This document shows, in pieces, positions 47,801 to 59,759 of a stretch of 64,000 nucleotides of DNA. The notes below the pieces were generated by a model. That model saw nothing but the letters and a program-made list of their open reading frames with translations, searched no databases and had not been told where the DNA came from. This DNA is from Mauremys mutica. Its lineage: Eukaryota; Chordata; Testudines; Geoemydidae. The DNA lies in NCBI RefSeq assembly GCF_020497125.1, contig NC_059082.1:28790965-28854964 (forward strand), written 5' to 3'. How positions within the stretch are numbered: position 1 is the first letter of the stretch; each line of letters opens with the position of its first letter. The translations under genes and the position numbers were made by a program.

Positions 47801-48979
47801 CCTAACCCCCGAAGAGTAACCCGAATAAATGAGCATACCCCAAAGTAACAGGCAAATCTGGTAACATTAACTAAGTCATAAAAATCTGAAGAATAGCCTG
47901 GGATACTATAAACTCATAGGGAGACTGAATGCATATAAAATATAAAACAGTACACTTCTAATACCCAATAAGTTCGTATCATCCGTATCTTGGAGATAAC
48001 ATGCTGCTCACTAATGGAAGTTATAGCATTTTGGTTTCATGTAATACAGGAATGAACAAAGACATGCCTCCTCAGAAGATAGAGAAGCCAATTTTTTTTT
48101 AAAGTTTTCCTGATCTACAACTGTTCTTTGTAAAAATGGTATTTGATTAAAAAGGTGCATCTCCCATTATTTTTATACTAGCCTCTAAATTTCCTAAATT
48201 ATGTGAATTAAGGGACAGGATTATTTCTTCTAATAATTTATTAGGAAATTCCTGAGAAGTCTGTTTTTCTCAGAGTTGCGAGGGAGATTTTGTTTGGGGT
48301 CTTTCTATAGCATTGCCCTACCAGTGCTAAAACACTTCACAGGTGGAAGGTCTCTCAATGAAAAAATGTAACAGCACCAGGAGGGAATTCCATTCTGAAT
48401 AAAATAGGAGAACCAATTCCCTATTCTAGAAAAATTTTCAAGCAATAATAGCTGTGTTCATTTCAAGCCACAGAAGTCTTTAGGATATCAATAAAGAGAG
48501 GCAAAGAAGTTTTACTTGAAATATATAACTGTTAAGTCTACATTTAGAGCTGGGAGCCATGGCAAAGCTTTTTAAAATATATGTATTGTACTTAACAGAT
48601 TTTGTTGGAAGGGCAAATTACATACATGGTGCACAGTCCATATATTTCTTTCTGGTTAACTCCTCCACAGTAAGTAGGCTTAGAAGGAGTAGATTTTTTT
48701 CAGTAAACGTCAATTCACCGTTGATTTTGTTCACAAATCAACAAAAAATATTTTCATAGATAATAATCAAAATGTATATATAGGCAAAGTAAGAAAAATG
48801 CTGCTTGAGAATTTATTAGAGTTTGATTTAAGGATATTTACTTTGTATATTTTGACATGATGTTTACAATTTGTGTTTTAACAGTTATAAAGCTTTAACT
48901 TTTTGAATCTCACCATCTACTGTCATTAAATAATTACTGCCTAACTCCTTTGTTGTCTGACCACCCGGTAATAGGGTGT

Positions 48980-49620
48980 TCAGGGCGGCTGGGTGGGTTA
49001 GGGCTTTGTGTACCTGGTTTCCAGTCACTAGTTGCAGAAAAAAGGGTGGGGAAGGATAGACATGCCTGGTCCTACCCCAGAGGCATCGTGGTCTCAGCCC
49101 ACCTATGGGCCTAGTTCTCAAGCAGGATGTAGTAGGGGAACCAGGGCCAATCCTCTCCATGGGATCCCAGCCCAGGGCCCTGTGGAAAACAGCACCAGCC
49201 AAGTCCTCCACACAGAGAACCCAAGTCTGCCACCCTGGACCACTTCCTATTTATCTGCTCCTTCAGCTTGGGTCATGGTCCCCTAAAGTTCAAACAATCA
49301 GAAGTTTAACAGAGTTCAAATGAGCAGACCCTCTCAGGACCTGTCGGTTCTCAAAAAAGGTGTGGGCGAGAGGTAGGTTATAGAAAACACCGTCCGTGGG
49401 GCTCACCAGCACCACGGGTCCATCTCAAGCTCAGCCTTCAGTGTGGCCTGCCTTTCCCCCAGACTGTTTGCTCTCCCTCTCATTGCCTGGATTTCTGAGC
49501 TTCTTTTTAACCTGTACCTCCAGCCAGAGCATGCTCTGTAGGGCTGGAGGGGCAGGACTACCTGGGCCCAGTATTGCCCTTTAGCTCCTTTGGGCGCAGT
49601 GTTAGGTTGGTATACCCCAT
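48980..49620. other. GC-richer block of unknown nature
   Basis: About 640 bases, clearly richer in G+C than its neighbours, with short open frames on both strands but no recognisable protein motif and no terminal repeats. Probably old repeat DNA. Confidence 0.3.
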
Positions 49621-51426
49621 CACACGAACCCCATAATTTCTTGCAACTGTGAAAATGTATATAGATAAAAAACAAAAAAATGCTTAAAACTAAAACATCA
49701 ATATTATCGAAATTACCAAAAAAAATGAATTCTGTGACGCCTACTTATAAAGCTGCACCATATTCAATTCAAATTTAGACATCTGCAAACTGTTGTACAA
49801 AATATATCTTTGATTTACTTTTCTCAATGGTAGATGGCAGAGAAGGGCCATTTTCCTGCTTTGAGGAGAAAAAAAAAACTTACAAAGTGTGTCATCCAAA
49901 AAGGTTCAGTTTATTTTATCAACTGAAGTCTGAGGGGGAAAGAGCTGAAGACTTGCTCTTGGGATGAGATTTATCTACAGGTTAAACAATTGGATAGGTT
50001 TGTTTTTCTTAACTGGAACTGGTCTCCTAGTGTGGACAAGAGATATACACTTGCAGCCCCAGGGTAATATTTTCACAGTCCATACATGACTTAGGAACCT
50101 AAGTCTCATAGGAAGTTAACAGGACTTAGGTGCTTTTGAAAAATGTTACCCTTAGCCTCTGCTCTCACTTCAGTGAAAACCTTTGCCAGCACAGATGACA
50201 TGCCAAACAGAAATGAAGGGGAATATGCAGTATATATATAATTTTCAGACAAACAGCTTCTTCAACTTTCTTGCAGAAGAAATGAAGAAATTTCTAAAAG
50301 AGCAATGACAGGTCTATTAGCTGTCTGCAAGGCAAAGCAAGACTGGGGAATTCAGGATATTCAGATGGGCCATACAATAAAGGAGAAAAAAATTACAATC
50401 CAAGTAGAGTTCTGGTCTGTTCATCAAGTGAAGTTGGACAATGACCTTTCCTATTAGTGTGAAGTAAACTCATCCACTCAGAAACATCAAGCTAGATATT
50501 GCCCACTGTATACCCGTGCAACATGCTGTTGCCACTCCGAACACCTGAATTCAGTGTTGCCCACGCAATTTTGTCATGAGCTTCATGACATTTGGTATTT
50601 TTCTTACAGACCTAGCACCTGAAGTCATATATGTGAGAAACTCAGCTTTCATTTTTAAAAAAAGTTAATTTTTAGTCCCCATGATTGTGGGAAAAGCTTG
50701 AAAATGTGAAACCCTAAGGCTCAAAAACCAGAAGGCACATAACAAGAATGATATAAATAAATCTCATGATTTTAAACCAATCTCGTGGGTTTTGTGAGGG
50801 GGGGGAGGACTTGAGTGCTTAACAATACTGTGGATCTTAAGACAACTATGGGACAAAAAGTTGGCAGAGATCAGACATAACAGAGCTGAGGAACTCAAAG
50901 ATGTGGGCCTAGTTAGTTAAAGGTATTAACAGAGGGCTGCTTCTTCCAACAGGTGATAACAACAGTACAGTGGTTGTGAGGACACGTACTGTTACTTAAA
51001 TCTGCAGAAGGAAGCCAAGAATGACTGGGATGGGGAAAGTTCTAGGCAGAAGCACTATACTGAACCAAGGAGTCAGTAGTTTTAGTGATAATATATTTTC
51101 CTTATTGTAATAACATTCTTTTGTTCAGTGTTTAGAAGAAAACACCTCTGATATTCTTTACTGTTGTCATGCGACAGCTGTCCACAGTATGGGTGAAGAA
51201 AAATATTTTTAAATGGTTTAATAAAAATAAATGAGTTAAGCAAGAAAAATACATACTCATGTAGCATAGAACAAAAACAAGTTACAATATTGTAATGTTC
51301 AAGTTTCATCTGAATTCAGAGGCAGATATAATGTACAATTTTTTCCATACATAGAACCTAGCAATCCTATTTGCCAATTTTAATGCTTACAGCATCTGAT
51401 GAATACTTTTTTAAAAAGTTCCTTAC

Positions 51427-51574
51427 CGTGATTCTCTTCATATCTAACTGGCGGAGCTGCATCATATGATGGAGAATAGTGTTCTTGTACCATGTCTCCT
51501 GAGCTATCGGATTGCCATCAAGGGTGATATCAGACAGGGATGAGGAATCAGCAAGGCACAGAATGTTGTCAAAA
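51427..51574 (-). CDS. LRRC49: LRRC49 exon (first one in window)
   Basis: A 148-bp exon: one base completing a split Ser codon plus 49 codons, phase 0 out. It reads FDNILCLADSSSLSDITLDG, then NPIAQETWYKNTI and MMQLRQLDMKRIT. This is the last leucine-rich repeat and its cap (SLSDITLDGNPI is a typical LRR terminal repeat). The acceptor is TGTGTGCAG and the donor ACG|GTAAGG. Upstream exons, which would carry the other leucine-rich repeats, are not visible up to 64000 and are expected to the right. Confidence 0.94.
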
Positions 51575-52370
51575 CTGCACACAAAAAAGGGAATTGCTTT
51601 TAACGCAAATGAGGAATCAATTTTCCTCACAAAGACATGCAAGCTACAGGACGGCATTCTCTAAACGCTAAATATGCTTACATCAGAAGTGTGTTACAAA
51701 TGAATATGAATTGTTCTTGCTTCCCTCTCCTCTATCACTAATGCTTTAGGAATTGGTAGTTTTTTGAAACAGGATCTCTCAACATAGCAAACAAATATTT
51801 CAACAAGGCATTTAAAAAATAAAATAAGGAGTTGCAATAAAAACTATCCTTGCTCAATTAATTTCATGATTTGATAACACTATTGCTCTTCATTTTATAT
51901 CTTTATATATTGGTTGACGTCAATTAAAATAAAATAATAAAAATAGTAATAGAAAAGGAGTTACTGGATGCATTTACTATTGTAGCATGATGTTAGCCCT
52001 GTATTCACAAGATACTGTCTCTTGGAAGAATCAGAAAACTGAAGTTCATAACTACTTGCAGGCATTATAACCCCCAAAATAAGAATGATTGTCATTTTCT
52101 TGGCTAAATTTTACCTTGAATATTTCATTTTGCCTAAGTAAATTTCCCCACCACCAGCACTGGAGAGAAATGTTACTTTTCTTAATTTACGGCCCTAAAA
52201 ATATTATATAGAGCTTCTCAGCACTGCTAAACATCTGCCATAATTCACTTTAACAGAAGCTGATTCAGTGGTGGGTGAAGGGATTCCTTTTTACATAGTT
52301 CGCACAGTAGTTTGGAATTTTTCAAGATCTTAAAATATAAGATACGGCAGCATTTTTTTACCTAATTAGA

Positions 52371-52535
52371 ATCACAGAATATCAGGGCTGGAAGGGACCT
52401 CAGGAGGTCATCTAGTCCAACCCCCTGCTCAAAGCGGGACTAATCCCCGTATCCCTCAATGGCCCCTCTCAAGGATTGAACTCACAACTCTGGGTTTGGC
52501 AGTCCAATGCTCAAACCACTGAGCTATTCCTCCCC
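52371..52535 (-). mobile_element. Cry-type tRNA-derived SINE
   Basis: Complete in minus orientation. The tRNA-like head has A box TAGCTCAGTGGTTTGAGCA (52508-52526) and B box GTTGTGAGTTCAATCC (52473-52488). The body and tail match CR1 3' ends ('ggaggtcatctagtccaacc'). This head-plus-CR1-tail design is that of the Pol III SINE described from cryptodiran turtles; CR1 machinery would mobilise it. Confidence 0.88.
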
Positions 52536-53632
52536 GTTCCAAACTACTGAATTGTGTGAATTAAAGCAAAATAATAAATTAATTCAGGATCCCTGTATCA
52601 TAAAATATACATTGTTCCTTTATTCTGACACACATCTTTTTTTCTGATATTTAATAATGTGCAAGAACATGCACTGCTCAAATATTTTGTAAAAAATAAA
52701 TTCTTAGTAATGAGACCATAGTACATACAGTACTCATCTATTTATATATTTTCTGAGAAGAGTGCAAAGACCACTAATGTTTGTGTGTATTATAAAGTGT
52801 GCAGATTAGTGAAGTTCTGCTCATATTTCATGTGTCTGAGTATATCAGAAGTTGATGGATAAATGCCATTAGTTAGATAAGAGCCTACGCTTGCCAACAT
52901 CTGAAGGACATTTGCAATCTTATTATGTACATTTATATGTCCTCTATGTAAAAATATGGCTGCCGAAATTTCATTGAAACCTGGCTATGTGCTGGTCTAG
53001 ATAAAAGACAAATACTATATGAAAATACAAGAAGACTCCTTTGAGAAGTGGAGAGAGAGATTCGAGACACCCTTTCTAATCCTTCAGAAAAGGAAAAGCA
53101 GACAGTGGAAAAATCCAAATGTTCTAAGATAAACAATGTAAACAATAGCAAAAACATTTCTATTCGAAGGTATAACATCATGTTGCCGCTTCGATCTGTG
53201 TATGGAAGACCATTCCATGCAGAAAAAGGGCTCTGGTGCCTTCATCCTCCTAGAAGGCAACAAAAAATACTGTGCACCCTACAGAAGCTGCAGTCAAAAG
53301 AGGACCTTGCAAGTATGGTTCCATTGCAGACACTGGAGACCAGAGCTGTAGGAGAGGTCCAAGGCCTCCATGCAGATGGCCAGGCCTCCTGCAAATCCTT
53401 GGCGAGACATCGTATTAAGTGTCTTACCACCCCATAACAGCAGACCTTTGTGGGATACAAAATTTGTATCTGCATCTGATCCACAATCCACAAAAATGAT
53501 CTATGGATATAAAACGGATATCTGCAGATTTGCAGGGCTCTACAGAACAGTGCAGGAGAATGTCTATAAGGAAATCTTTTCAGAGTTTCTGTGAATGATA
53601 AATCCCCTCTTTTAAAAGCCAACTATTTAAAT

Positions 53633-54379
53633 CAGGGGTGGGCAAACTATGGCCCATGGACTGGATCCAACCCGCCAGCCATTTTAAGCCAGCCCTTGAG
53701 CTTTCACTGGGGAGTGGGGTCTGGGGCTTGCCCCACTCCAGCCAGGGTGCAGGGTTGGGGACTGCTCCACGTGGCTCCCGGAAGCCATGGCATGGCCCCC
53801 CTCCAGCGCTCCAGCCAGGAAGCAGGGCTGGGGGCTGCTCCACACGGCTCCTGAAAGAAGCGTCATGGTCCCCCTCCAGCTCCTATGTGCTCCAATTGTC
53901 CCCTCTGGTGCTCCAATGGGAGCTGCAGGGGCAGTGCCTGCGGACAGGGCAGCATGCAGAACTGCCTGGCCGCACCTCCATGTAGGAGCCGGAGGTAAGT
54001 GCTGCCCAGAGCCTGCACCCCTGAGCCTCTCCCCAACCCCCTGCTCCAGCCGTGATCCCCCTCCCACCCTCTGAATCCCTCGATCCCAGCCCAGAGCACA
54101 CTCCGACACCCCAAACTCCTCATCCCCAGCCCTATTCCAGAGCCCGCACTCCCAGCCGGAGCCCTCCCCTGCACTCCACTCCCCTGCCCCAGCCCCAGCC
54201 CCAAGCCCCCTTCTGCACACTGAACTCCTCATTTCTGATCCCACCCTGGAGCCCACACCCCCAACCAGAGCCCTCACTCCCTCCTGCACCGCAACCCCAA
54301 TTTTGTGAGCATTCATGGCCCGCCATACAATTTCTATTCCTGGATGTGGCCCTCGGGCCACAAAGTTTGCCCATCCATG
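53633..54379. mobile_element. hAT MITE (CAGGGGTGGGCAAACT family), copy 2
   Basis: 747 bp, the same ends as 23454-24172 (CAGGGGTGGGCAAACTATGG against ...AAGTTTGCCCATCCATG). The flanks ATTTAAAT (53625-53632) and ATTTAAAC (54380-54387) match at 7 of 8 bases. GC-rich interior; the long open frames on both strands are compositional. Confidence 0.9.
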
Positions 54380-54842
54380 ATTTAAACTATGATTCTTTAA
54401 TATACACAAGTGCTATGATTTAAATATCAGCCCAGGGCAATTGTGCCACATGACCATGGAAAACCATGGTAGTATTAAAGCATCATGTTATTACCTAATA
54501 ATCATACAATTAATACTTGCCACCACAGTATAAAAGATTACAAATATCTTCTGTATTAAATGCTTCCTCTTTTGGTAAACTTTTAAAAAGTATTTTCTCC
54601 ATCCAGTTGCTAGTTTTATGAGTAAATACTTGTTTCAGTGCTGCATTTTCCACATTTCTCAACCAACAGCTTGATCTACCTTATAGATCTACAGGACACA
54701 TATGACTAGACTGCAAATACATCTACATTCTATACAGCAAGAACTGCTTTGGTATGCTGTCCTTTGTGACTCACAAAATCAAAACAAAAGCTACTCCTTT
54801 ATCCCAAGATACATATTTCTAAATACACTATATTAAGTCTTA

Positions 54843-55022
54843 TCACAGAATATCAGGATTGGAAGGGACCTCAGGAAGTCATCTAGTCTAACCCCCTGCT
54901 CAAAGCAGGACCAATCCCCAGACACATGTTTGCCCCAGATCCCTAAATGGCCCTCTCAAGGATGGAGCTCACAACCCTGGGTTTAGCAGACCAATGCTCA
55001 AACCACTGAGCTATCCCTCCCC
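54843..55022 (-). mobile_element. Cry-type tRNA-derived SINE, copy 2
   Basis: Same family and orientation as 52371-52535, slightly longer (it retains 'gacacatgtttgccccagat'). The A-box text is 'tgctcaaaccactgagctat' on the plus strand. Head and CR1-like tail are both present. Confidence 0.88.
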
Positions 55023-55687
55023 CACAAATATTGTGCTTATCATGATAAGCACAATGATAAGTCTTGCCAATTTAAAACAACTTACAAAAACAAATGTTAG
55101 TATAAAAAAAATTAATAACTGGGCAAAACAGGTTTCACATAGTGATATGTTGCTGAAAAATATAACACAATGAGCTACATAAAAGGTGCACTCAAGGAAT
55201 GGATGAACGGCACTACGTGCAAAAAGTTTTAGTAATACCCACTGCACTAAAACTGGATAATGAAACTCGTGCTGGTGAAATTATTTGAGAAATGATATAA
55301 GCAATGAAGAACAGAGGAGAAAAGACTATTAGGATTTGTTAATAATTACATTTTGCACTTCTATAATGTCTTCCTTCTGAGGGCCTCAAAGAATTTTACA
55401 AAATAAATGACACCAAGCCTTATTACATTTTCTATCATATTTCTGTGCAACAACAAACTAATGGGTATAGCACCTACAAGTAATGAACCCATGTGATGGA
55501 GCACCATAAGATCTAAACAAAGGAGTTACTTGGCAAAGGGGAAAAGCAGCATCCTTTCACATCTAATTATATTTTAATGTAGGGAAACTGATCAGCTAAA
55601 CGCTTTAAATACCTAATGTGAAAGCCTGGCCCTACTAAAAATCAGTGGACATTTTGCCACTGATTTCAACTGAGCCAGCATTTCACC

Positions 55688-56388
55688 AACAAAGAGTCCT
55701 GTGGCGCCTTATAGACTAACAGACGTATTGGAGCATAAGCTTTCATGGGTGAATACCCACTTCGTCAGTTGAATGTAGTGGAAATTTCCAGGTATAAATA
55801 TGCAGGCAAAGATCAGTCTAGCGATAACGAGGTTAGTTCAATCAGGGAGGATGAGGCCCTCTTCTAGCAGTTTAGGTGTGAACACCAAGGGAGGAGAAAC
55901 TGCTTTTGTAGTTGGCTAGCCATTCACAGTCTTTGTTTAATCCTGAGCTGATGATGTCAAATTTGCAAATGAACTGAAGCTCAGCAGTTTCTCTTTGAAG
56001 TCTGGCCCTGAAGTTTTTTTGCTACCTTTAAATCTGCTATTGTGTGTCCAGGGAGGTTGAAGTGTTCTCCTACAGCTTTTTGTGACTGTGAATGACTGCG
56101 AATGGCTAACCAACTACAAACGCAGTTTCTCCTCCCTTGGTATTCACAGCTCGACTGCTAGAAGGCCTCATTCTCCCTGATTGAACTAACCTTGTTATCT
56201 CTAGACTGATTCTTGCCTGCATATTTGTACCTGCCTCTGGAAATTTCCACTACATTCATCTGATGAAGTGGGTATTCACCCACGAAAGCTTATGCTCCAA
56301 TACGTCTGTTAGTCTATAAGGTGCCACAGGAATCTTTGTCACTTTTTACAGATCCAGACTAACACAGCTACCCCTCTGATACTCGACA
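55688..56388. mobile_element. Penelope-like foldback with 12-bp TSD
   Basis: Two copies of a Penelope 3' region joined in opposite orientation: the minus-strand half (about 55688-56085) retains GIY-YIG C-terminal text (GEHFNLPGHTIADLKVA; NKDCEWLANYKSSFSSLG) and the plus-strand half (about 56088-56388) repeats NDCEWLTNYK and the tail. Perfect 12-bp duplications CAGCATTTCACC lie at 55676-55687 and 56389-56400, so the inverted dimer inserted as one unit. Cannot encode an active protein. Confidence 0.88.
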
Positions 56389-56491
56389 GCATTTCACCCT
56401 TATTCTTCATTATTGCATTCTATAGCATAAAATGACTAGACAATAGATTCTAAATATACGTATACTTTTTTTTTCTCTTTTTTTTTTTTAA

Positions 56492-56880
56492 GAGAAGGTT
56501 ACTCACCCTGTGCAGTAGCTGAGGTTATCAAGATAGTTGTCTCCGTGGGTGTTCCACTTTAGGTGACTGTGCGCCTCAGCACTTGTAATTAGAGATTTTT
56601 AGTAGCAGTGCCTGGTTGAGTCACACATGCACTGTCCCCGTCTCAAGGAGTCTCAGGCAGTTACACAGCGCTGTGCAACCAGCCCTCCCTCGGTTCCTTC
56701 TCTACTGCAGAGTCCATGGTGTGAAAAAAAAAACCCTCTGAAGTAGAGGGGAGACGGGAGAGTAGTGGAGCACCCACAGGGACAACCATATCGAAGAACC
56801 TCAGTTACTGCACAAGGTGATTAATCTTCTCATTCTTTGACGAGTGTCCCTGTGGGTGCTCCACTTTTGGTGACTGTAGA
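56492..56880. repeat. DIRS 2 left ITR and internal complementary region
   Basis: 'ttactcaccctgtgcagtag' (56499-56518) is mirrored by 'agttactgcacaaggtgatt' near 56803-56822. 'tgtccctgtgggtgctccac' at 56846-56865 mirrors 'gtggagcacccacagggaca' near the right end. Same architecture as in element 1. Confidence 0.82.
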
Positions 56881-58300
56881 GCAGTGCCTCTTGGTGGAAG
56901 GGATGGGCTTTGGAGTTGCAGTGGATGATAAAACTGTATGTCCAAATAAAGCGTCTGATGACATGTGCTGCTGTATCGCATAATGAATGTATGGGCCCAG
57001 GTTGCTGATTTACAGCTGTCCATAATGGGCACATTGTTAAGGAAGGCTACTGAGGCAGAGAGTGCTCTGGTGAAGTGTGTGCAAGTCCCTGGTGGGGGTT
57101 GTAGCTGTTGATGGCCATAGCAAAAGTCAATGCAGCCGGAGAGCCATTTAGACAGCCTCTGTTTGGATACGGCATCTCCCTTAGATCATTCCATGATGGA
57201 AAGAAATAACTTTGGTGACTTTCTGAAAGTCTTTGTCCTCTCAATGTAAAATGCTAGCACCCTTCGGACATCCAGGCTGTGAAGCACTGCTTCTTGTTTA
57301 TTCCTGTGAGGTTCTGGGAAGAATGATGGGAGATGGATGGGTAATTCAAATGGAATGAGGAAACTACTTTATGTAAAAATTTGGGGTGTGGTCCTAGGGT
57401 AACTTTCTTTTTGAAAAATATCATGTATGGGGGCTGGTGCTATGAGGGCCCCATTTCTCATCGAGCAGATGTGATAGCAATGAGAATGGCTGACTTCATC
57501 AAGAGATGGAGAAATAAACACATCGCTGATGGTTTAAAAGGGGGTCCAGTAATGTATCACAGCACCAGATTGAGGTCTCATGATGGAGTAGGGGCTCGTA
57601 TTTCAGAGCAAAGGTTATAAAGACCCTTGAGAAAGCGTTTAATGGTCAGGAGAGTGAAGATCAAGAACTCGTCCACTTTATGTTGAACGCTGGGATTGCT
57701 GCGAGGTATATTCTGATCGAGCTCATTGAGCGACCAGATTTCTTAAGTTCCAGTATGTAGGCCAGTACCAGTAGTAAAGGAGAGGTAGTTGCCACTGTTT
57801 GTCTATTCTGGAACCATGTATAGAATCTCTTCCAATTGTGCAGGTAGATATGTCAGACTTTCTGCTGTTTAAAAGAATGTCCCTTACCTCCTCTGAACAG
57901 GTCATTTCACTGTCTTGGAATCATGGAGTAGTCATGCCTTCTGGTGGAGTCTTGCCAGGTTTGGGTGGTAGACCTGGCCTGCATCCTGAGACAGGAAATG
58001 TGGTAGAAGGGAAAGAGTGCATGGTGGGCGCACAGCCATCTTCAAGAGGTAAGGAAACCACATTTGTCTGGGCCATGGGGGAGGAGGGGTTTATCAAAAT
58101 GACTCTGGTGTTGTCGGTCCTGATATTGTGTATGACTCTGGAATAGGAGAGAGGTCGGGGAAAAAGGTGTTCAATAGGGGTGTATCCCATTTGATGAGAA
58201 AAGCCAAAGTGCGGGCACTTGGCATTTTGGGTTGTCACAAAGAGGTCTATAGTTGAGATTCCCCAGTGTTTGAATATGCTCTGTAGTGCTCTGTAGTACT
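56810..58300 (-). pseudogene. DIRS 2 pol tail and tyrosine recombinase remnant
   Basis: Fragments in shifting frames: FKHWGISTIDLFVTTQNAKC (pol tail), VRDILLNSRKS (YR entry), LIAITSAR (first catalytic Arg region), PHPKFLHKVVSSFHL, and the C-terminal SATWAHTFIMRYSS with the conserved Trp and nucleophile-position Tyr. Numerous stops, no long frame. Confidence 0.75.
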
Positions 58301-58389
58301 CTGGTGTTCATTTCCCACTTGTGGTCCTAGGAAAATTTTCTGCTCAGTGCATCTGTAGTGGCGTTTTGGCATCCTGTAGGTAGGAGGCT

Positions 58390-59620
58390 GAGATGTCAGC
58401 ATTGTGGAGGATGCACCAGTTCCACAGTAGCATTGTACGGGGAGACTTTGGCAAACCAGTAAAGTGCCTGAAACCACTATGGCTTATTGTTAAAGACAGC
58501 CTAGTCAGCAAGCTGTTAAAAGCAAGTCTCAACTTGACCAAGGCAGGACGGGAGAGGGGTTTAGAGTGCCACCGAAAGGGCAGCTTGACCCCACGTCCTT
58601 CCTGAGAAGAATTGTGTTGAAGTTGCTGATATATGCGTTTTAAAAGAGTAGGATATGCCCCAGGAATATCTATTGAGGTCTCAAGGCTGCAAGTTCTGGA
58701 AAAACCCACACCTGGTTAATCAATAATCAGAAGGAACCTCTTGCTTGAAACTGCTTACTTAAGGGACATGTCATTCTATTACTAATGTATAAATAAGGAG
58801 ACTCGTTTGGGGGGCTCTTCGGGAGTGGGTCTCTCCCTCTGGATGCATCTCCTGTTCCCCAGAGGCGGACAGGCTGCCACTGTGCCACTCGAGAGCCACA
58901 CTCAGCTTTGGTAATTATCAAGGGTTGGGGGTGTTTTACAAATCTTGCTGCAGACATATGTAAGTGCTTGAGACTAGTAAAGTTTAGCTTCAAGTGAAAG
59001 CACTCGTGTTGTCCTGTTTGTGCCAGCCATCTATCGGTCGGACGGCCGTGTCTCCCTTGATTTATTTCCTGACACCTCCTCGCACAGAGTAAAAGTTACC
59101 AAGCACTTTGGGTTGAAAGAAACCCAGGTAACAGCATGGCTTCTGCACACAAGAAGTGTGACCATACCCCTACTTATCAGTTTATATAAAACATAAAAGT
59201 GACATGGTCTATCAGAACCTATATGGCCTTGCCCCTGATCATGGGTAGAAAGTGTGAGCATGCACTGCAGACTGCCCACAGCTCCAGCAGGTTTATGTGC
59301 AGTGTTGATTCCAGTGGGGACCAGCGGCCTTGAATCATGTGGTTGTGCAGGTGTGCCTTCTCCCCCGCCCCGCCCAGCAGAGAAACGTCTGTTGTGAGTA
59401 TCACTGATGGAAGGGTCTGTATGAAGGGAACTCCTGTGCCAACATTGTGTAGTTGAGTGCACCACTGTAGATAATTTTTTTACTGTGGTTGGCATCATAA
59501 GACGCTTGTTTATGCTGTGTCTGTGTGGAATATATACTGCCCTCAGATAGCCTTGCAAGCATCGCATGTGCAGTCTGGCATATTTGACAACAAATGTCAT
59601 CACTGTCGTATCCTAAGAGT
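58390..59620 (-). pseudogene. DIRS 2 RNase H remnant, split by insertion
   Basis: The right part (about 59160-59620) reads LQLLGYD, FVVKYARLHMRCLQ, ILTTDVSLLGG and HINLLELWAVCSACSHFLP, then DHVTFMFYIN. The left part (below about 58455) resumes SPRTMLLWNWCI and HNADISASYLQDAK. In other DIRS copies these are adjacent (FYINKQGG then LLWxxCI), so about 700 bases have been inserted. Confidence 0.75.
58488..59074 (+). mobile_element. Probable solo/partial LTR inserted in DIRS 2
   Basis: Candidate LTR from TGTTAAAG to CCTGACA (TGT...ACA ends), with TATAAATA at 58788-58795, a GC-rich presumptive R region from about 58815, and a weak polyadenylation signal AGTAAA at 58976-58981. Extra non-DIRS sequence lies on both sides (58446-58487, 59075-59160), so it may be a partial provirus. 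No target duplication was confirmed and no viral coding region is present. Confidence 0.45.
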
Positions 59621-59759
59621 TGGAGGCAGATCCTGGCCAATGTCTATGGGCTGACTTGTGGTGATTAGATTGACTGGAGTGGTAAATCTGCATTGGGGCA
59701 AAGAGGCAGTAGCTTCCAGAGAGTCCGTCATATGGGGGTGGATCTGGAATGGGACTGTC

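Larger units (their letters stand above)
37339..51426. other. LRRC49 intron, 14.1 kb
   Basis: GT-AG intron. Recognised contents: a direct-repeat block (38135-38438), hAT composite B with nested CR1 and MITE (40527-43319), a TA-flanked foldback (44745-45719), a hAT shard (46158), and LTR-like or GC-richer blocks (46960, 48980). The stretches 38520-40500, 43730-44740 and 49640-51426 show nothing I recognise. Confidence 0.75.

Noticed and set aside
53048..53437. A 129-codon plus-strand frame beginning MEREIRDTL
   Set aside because: No recognisable family, no splice or promoter context, and the opposite strand is also open. Treated as chance.
53684..54409. A 241-codon minus-strand open frame
   Set aside because: It lies within a hAT MITE; the Gly/Arg-rich translation reflects GC-rich degenerate repeats, and several overlapping frames are equally open.
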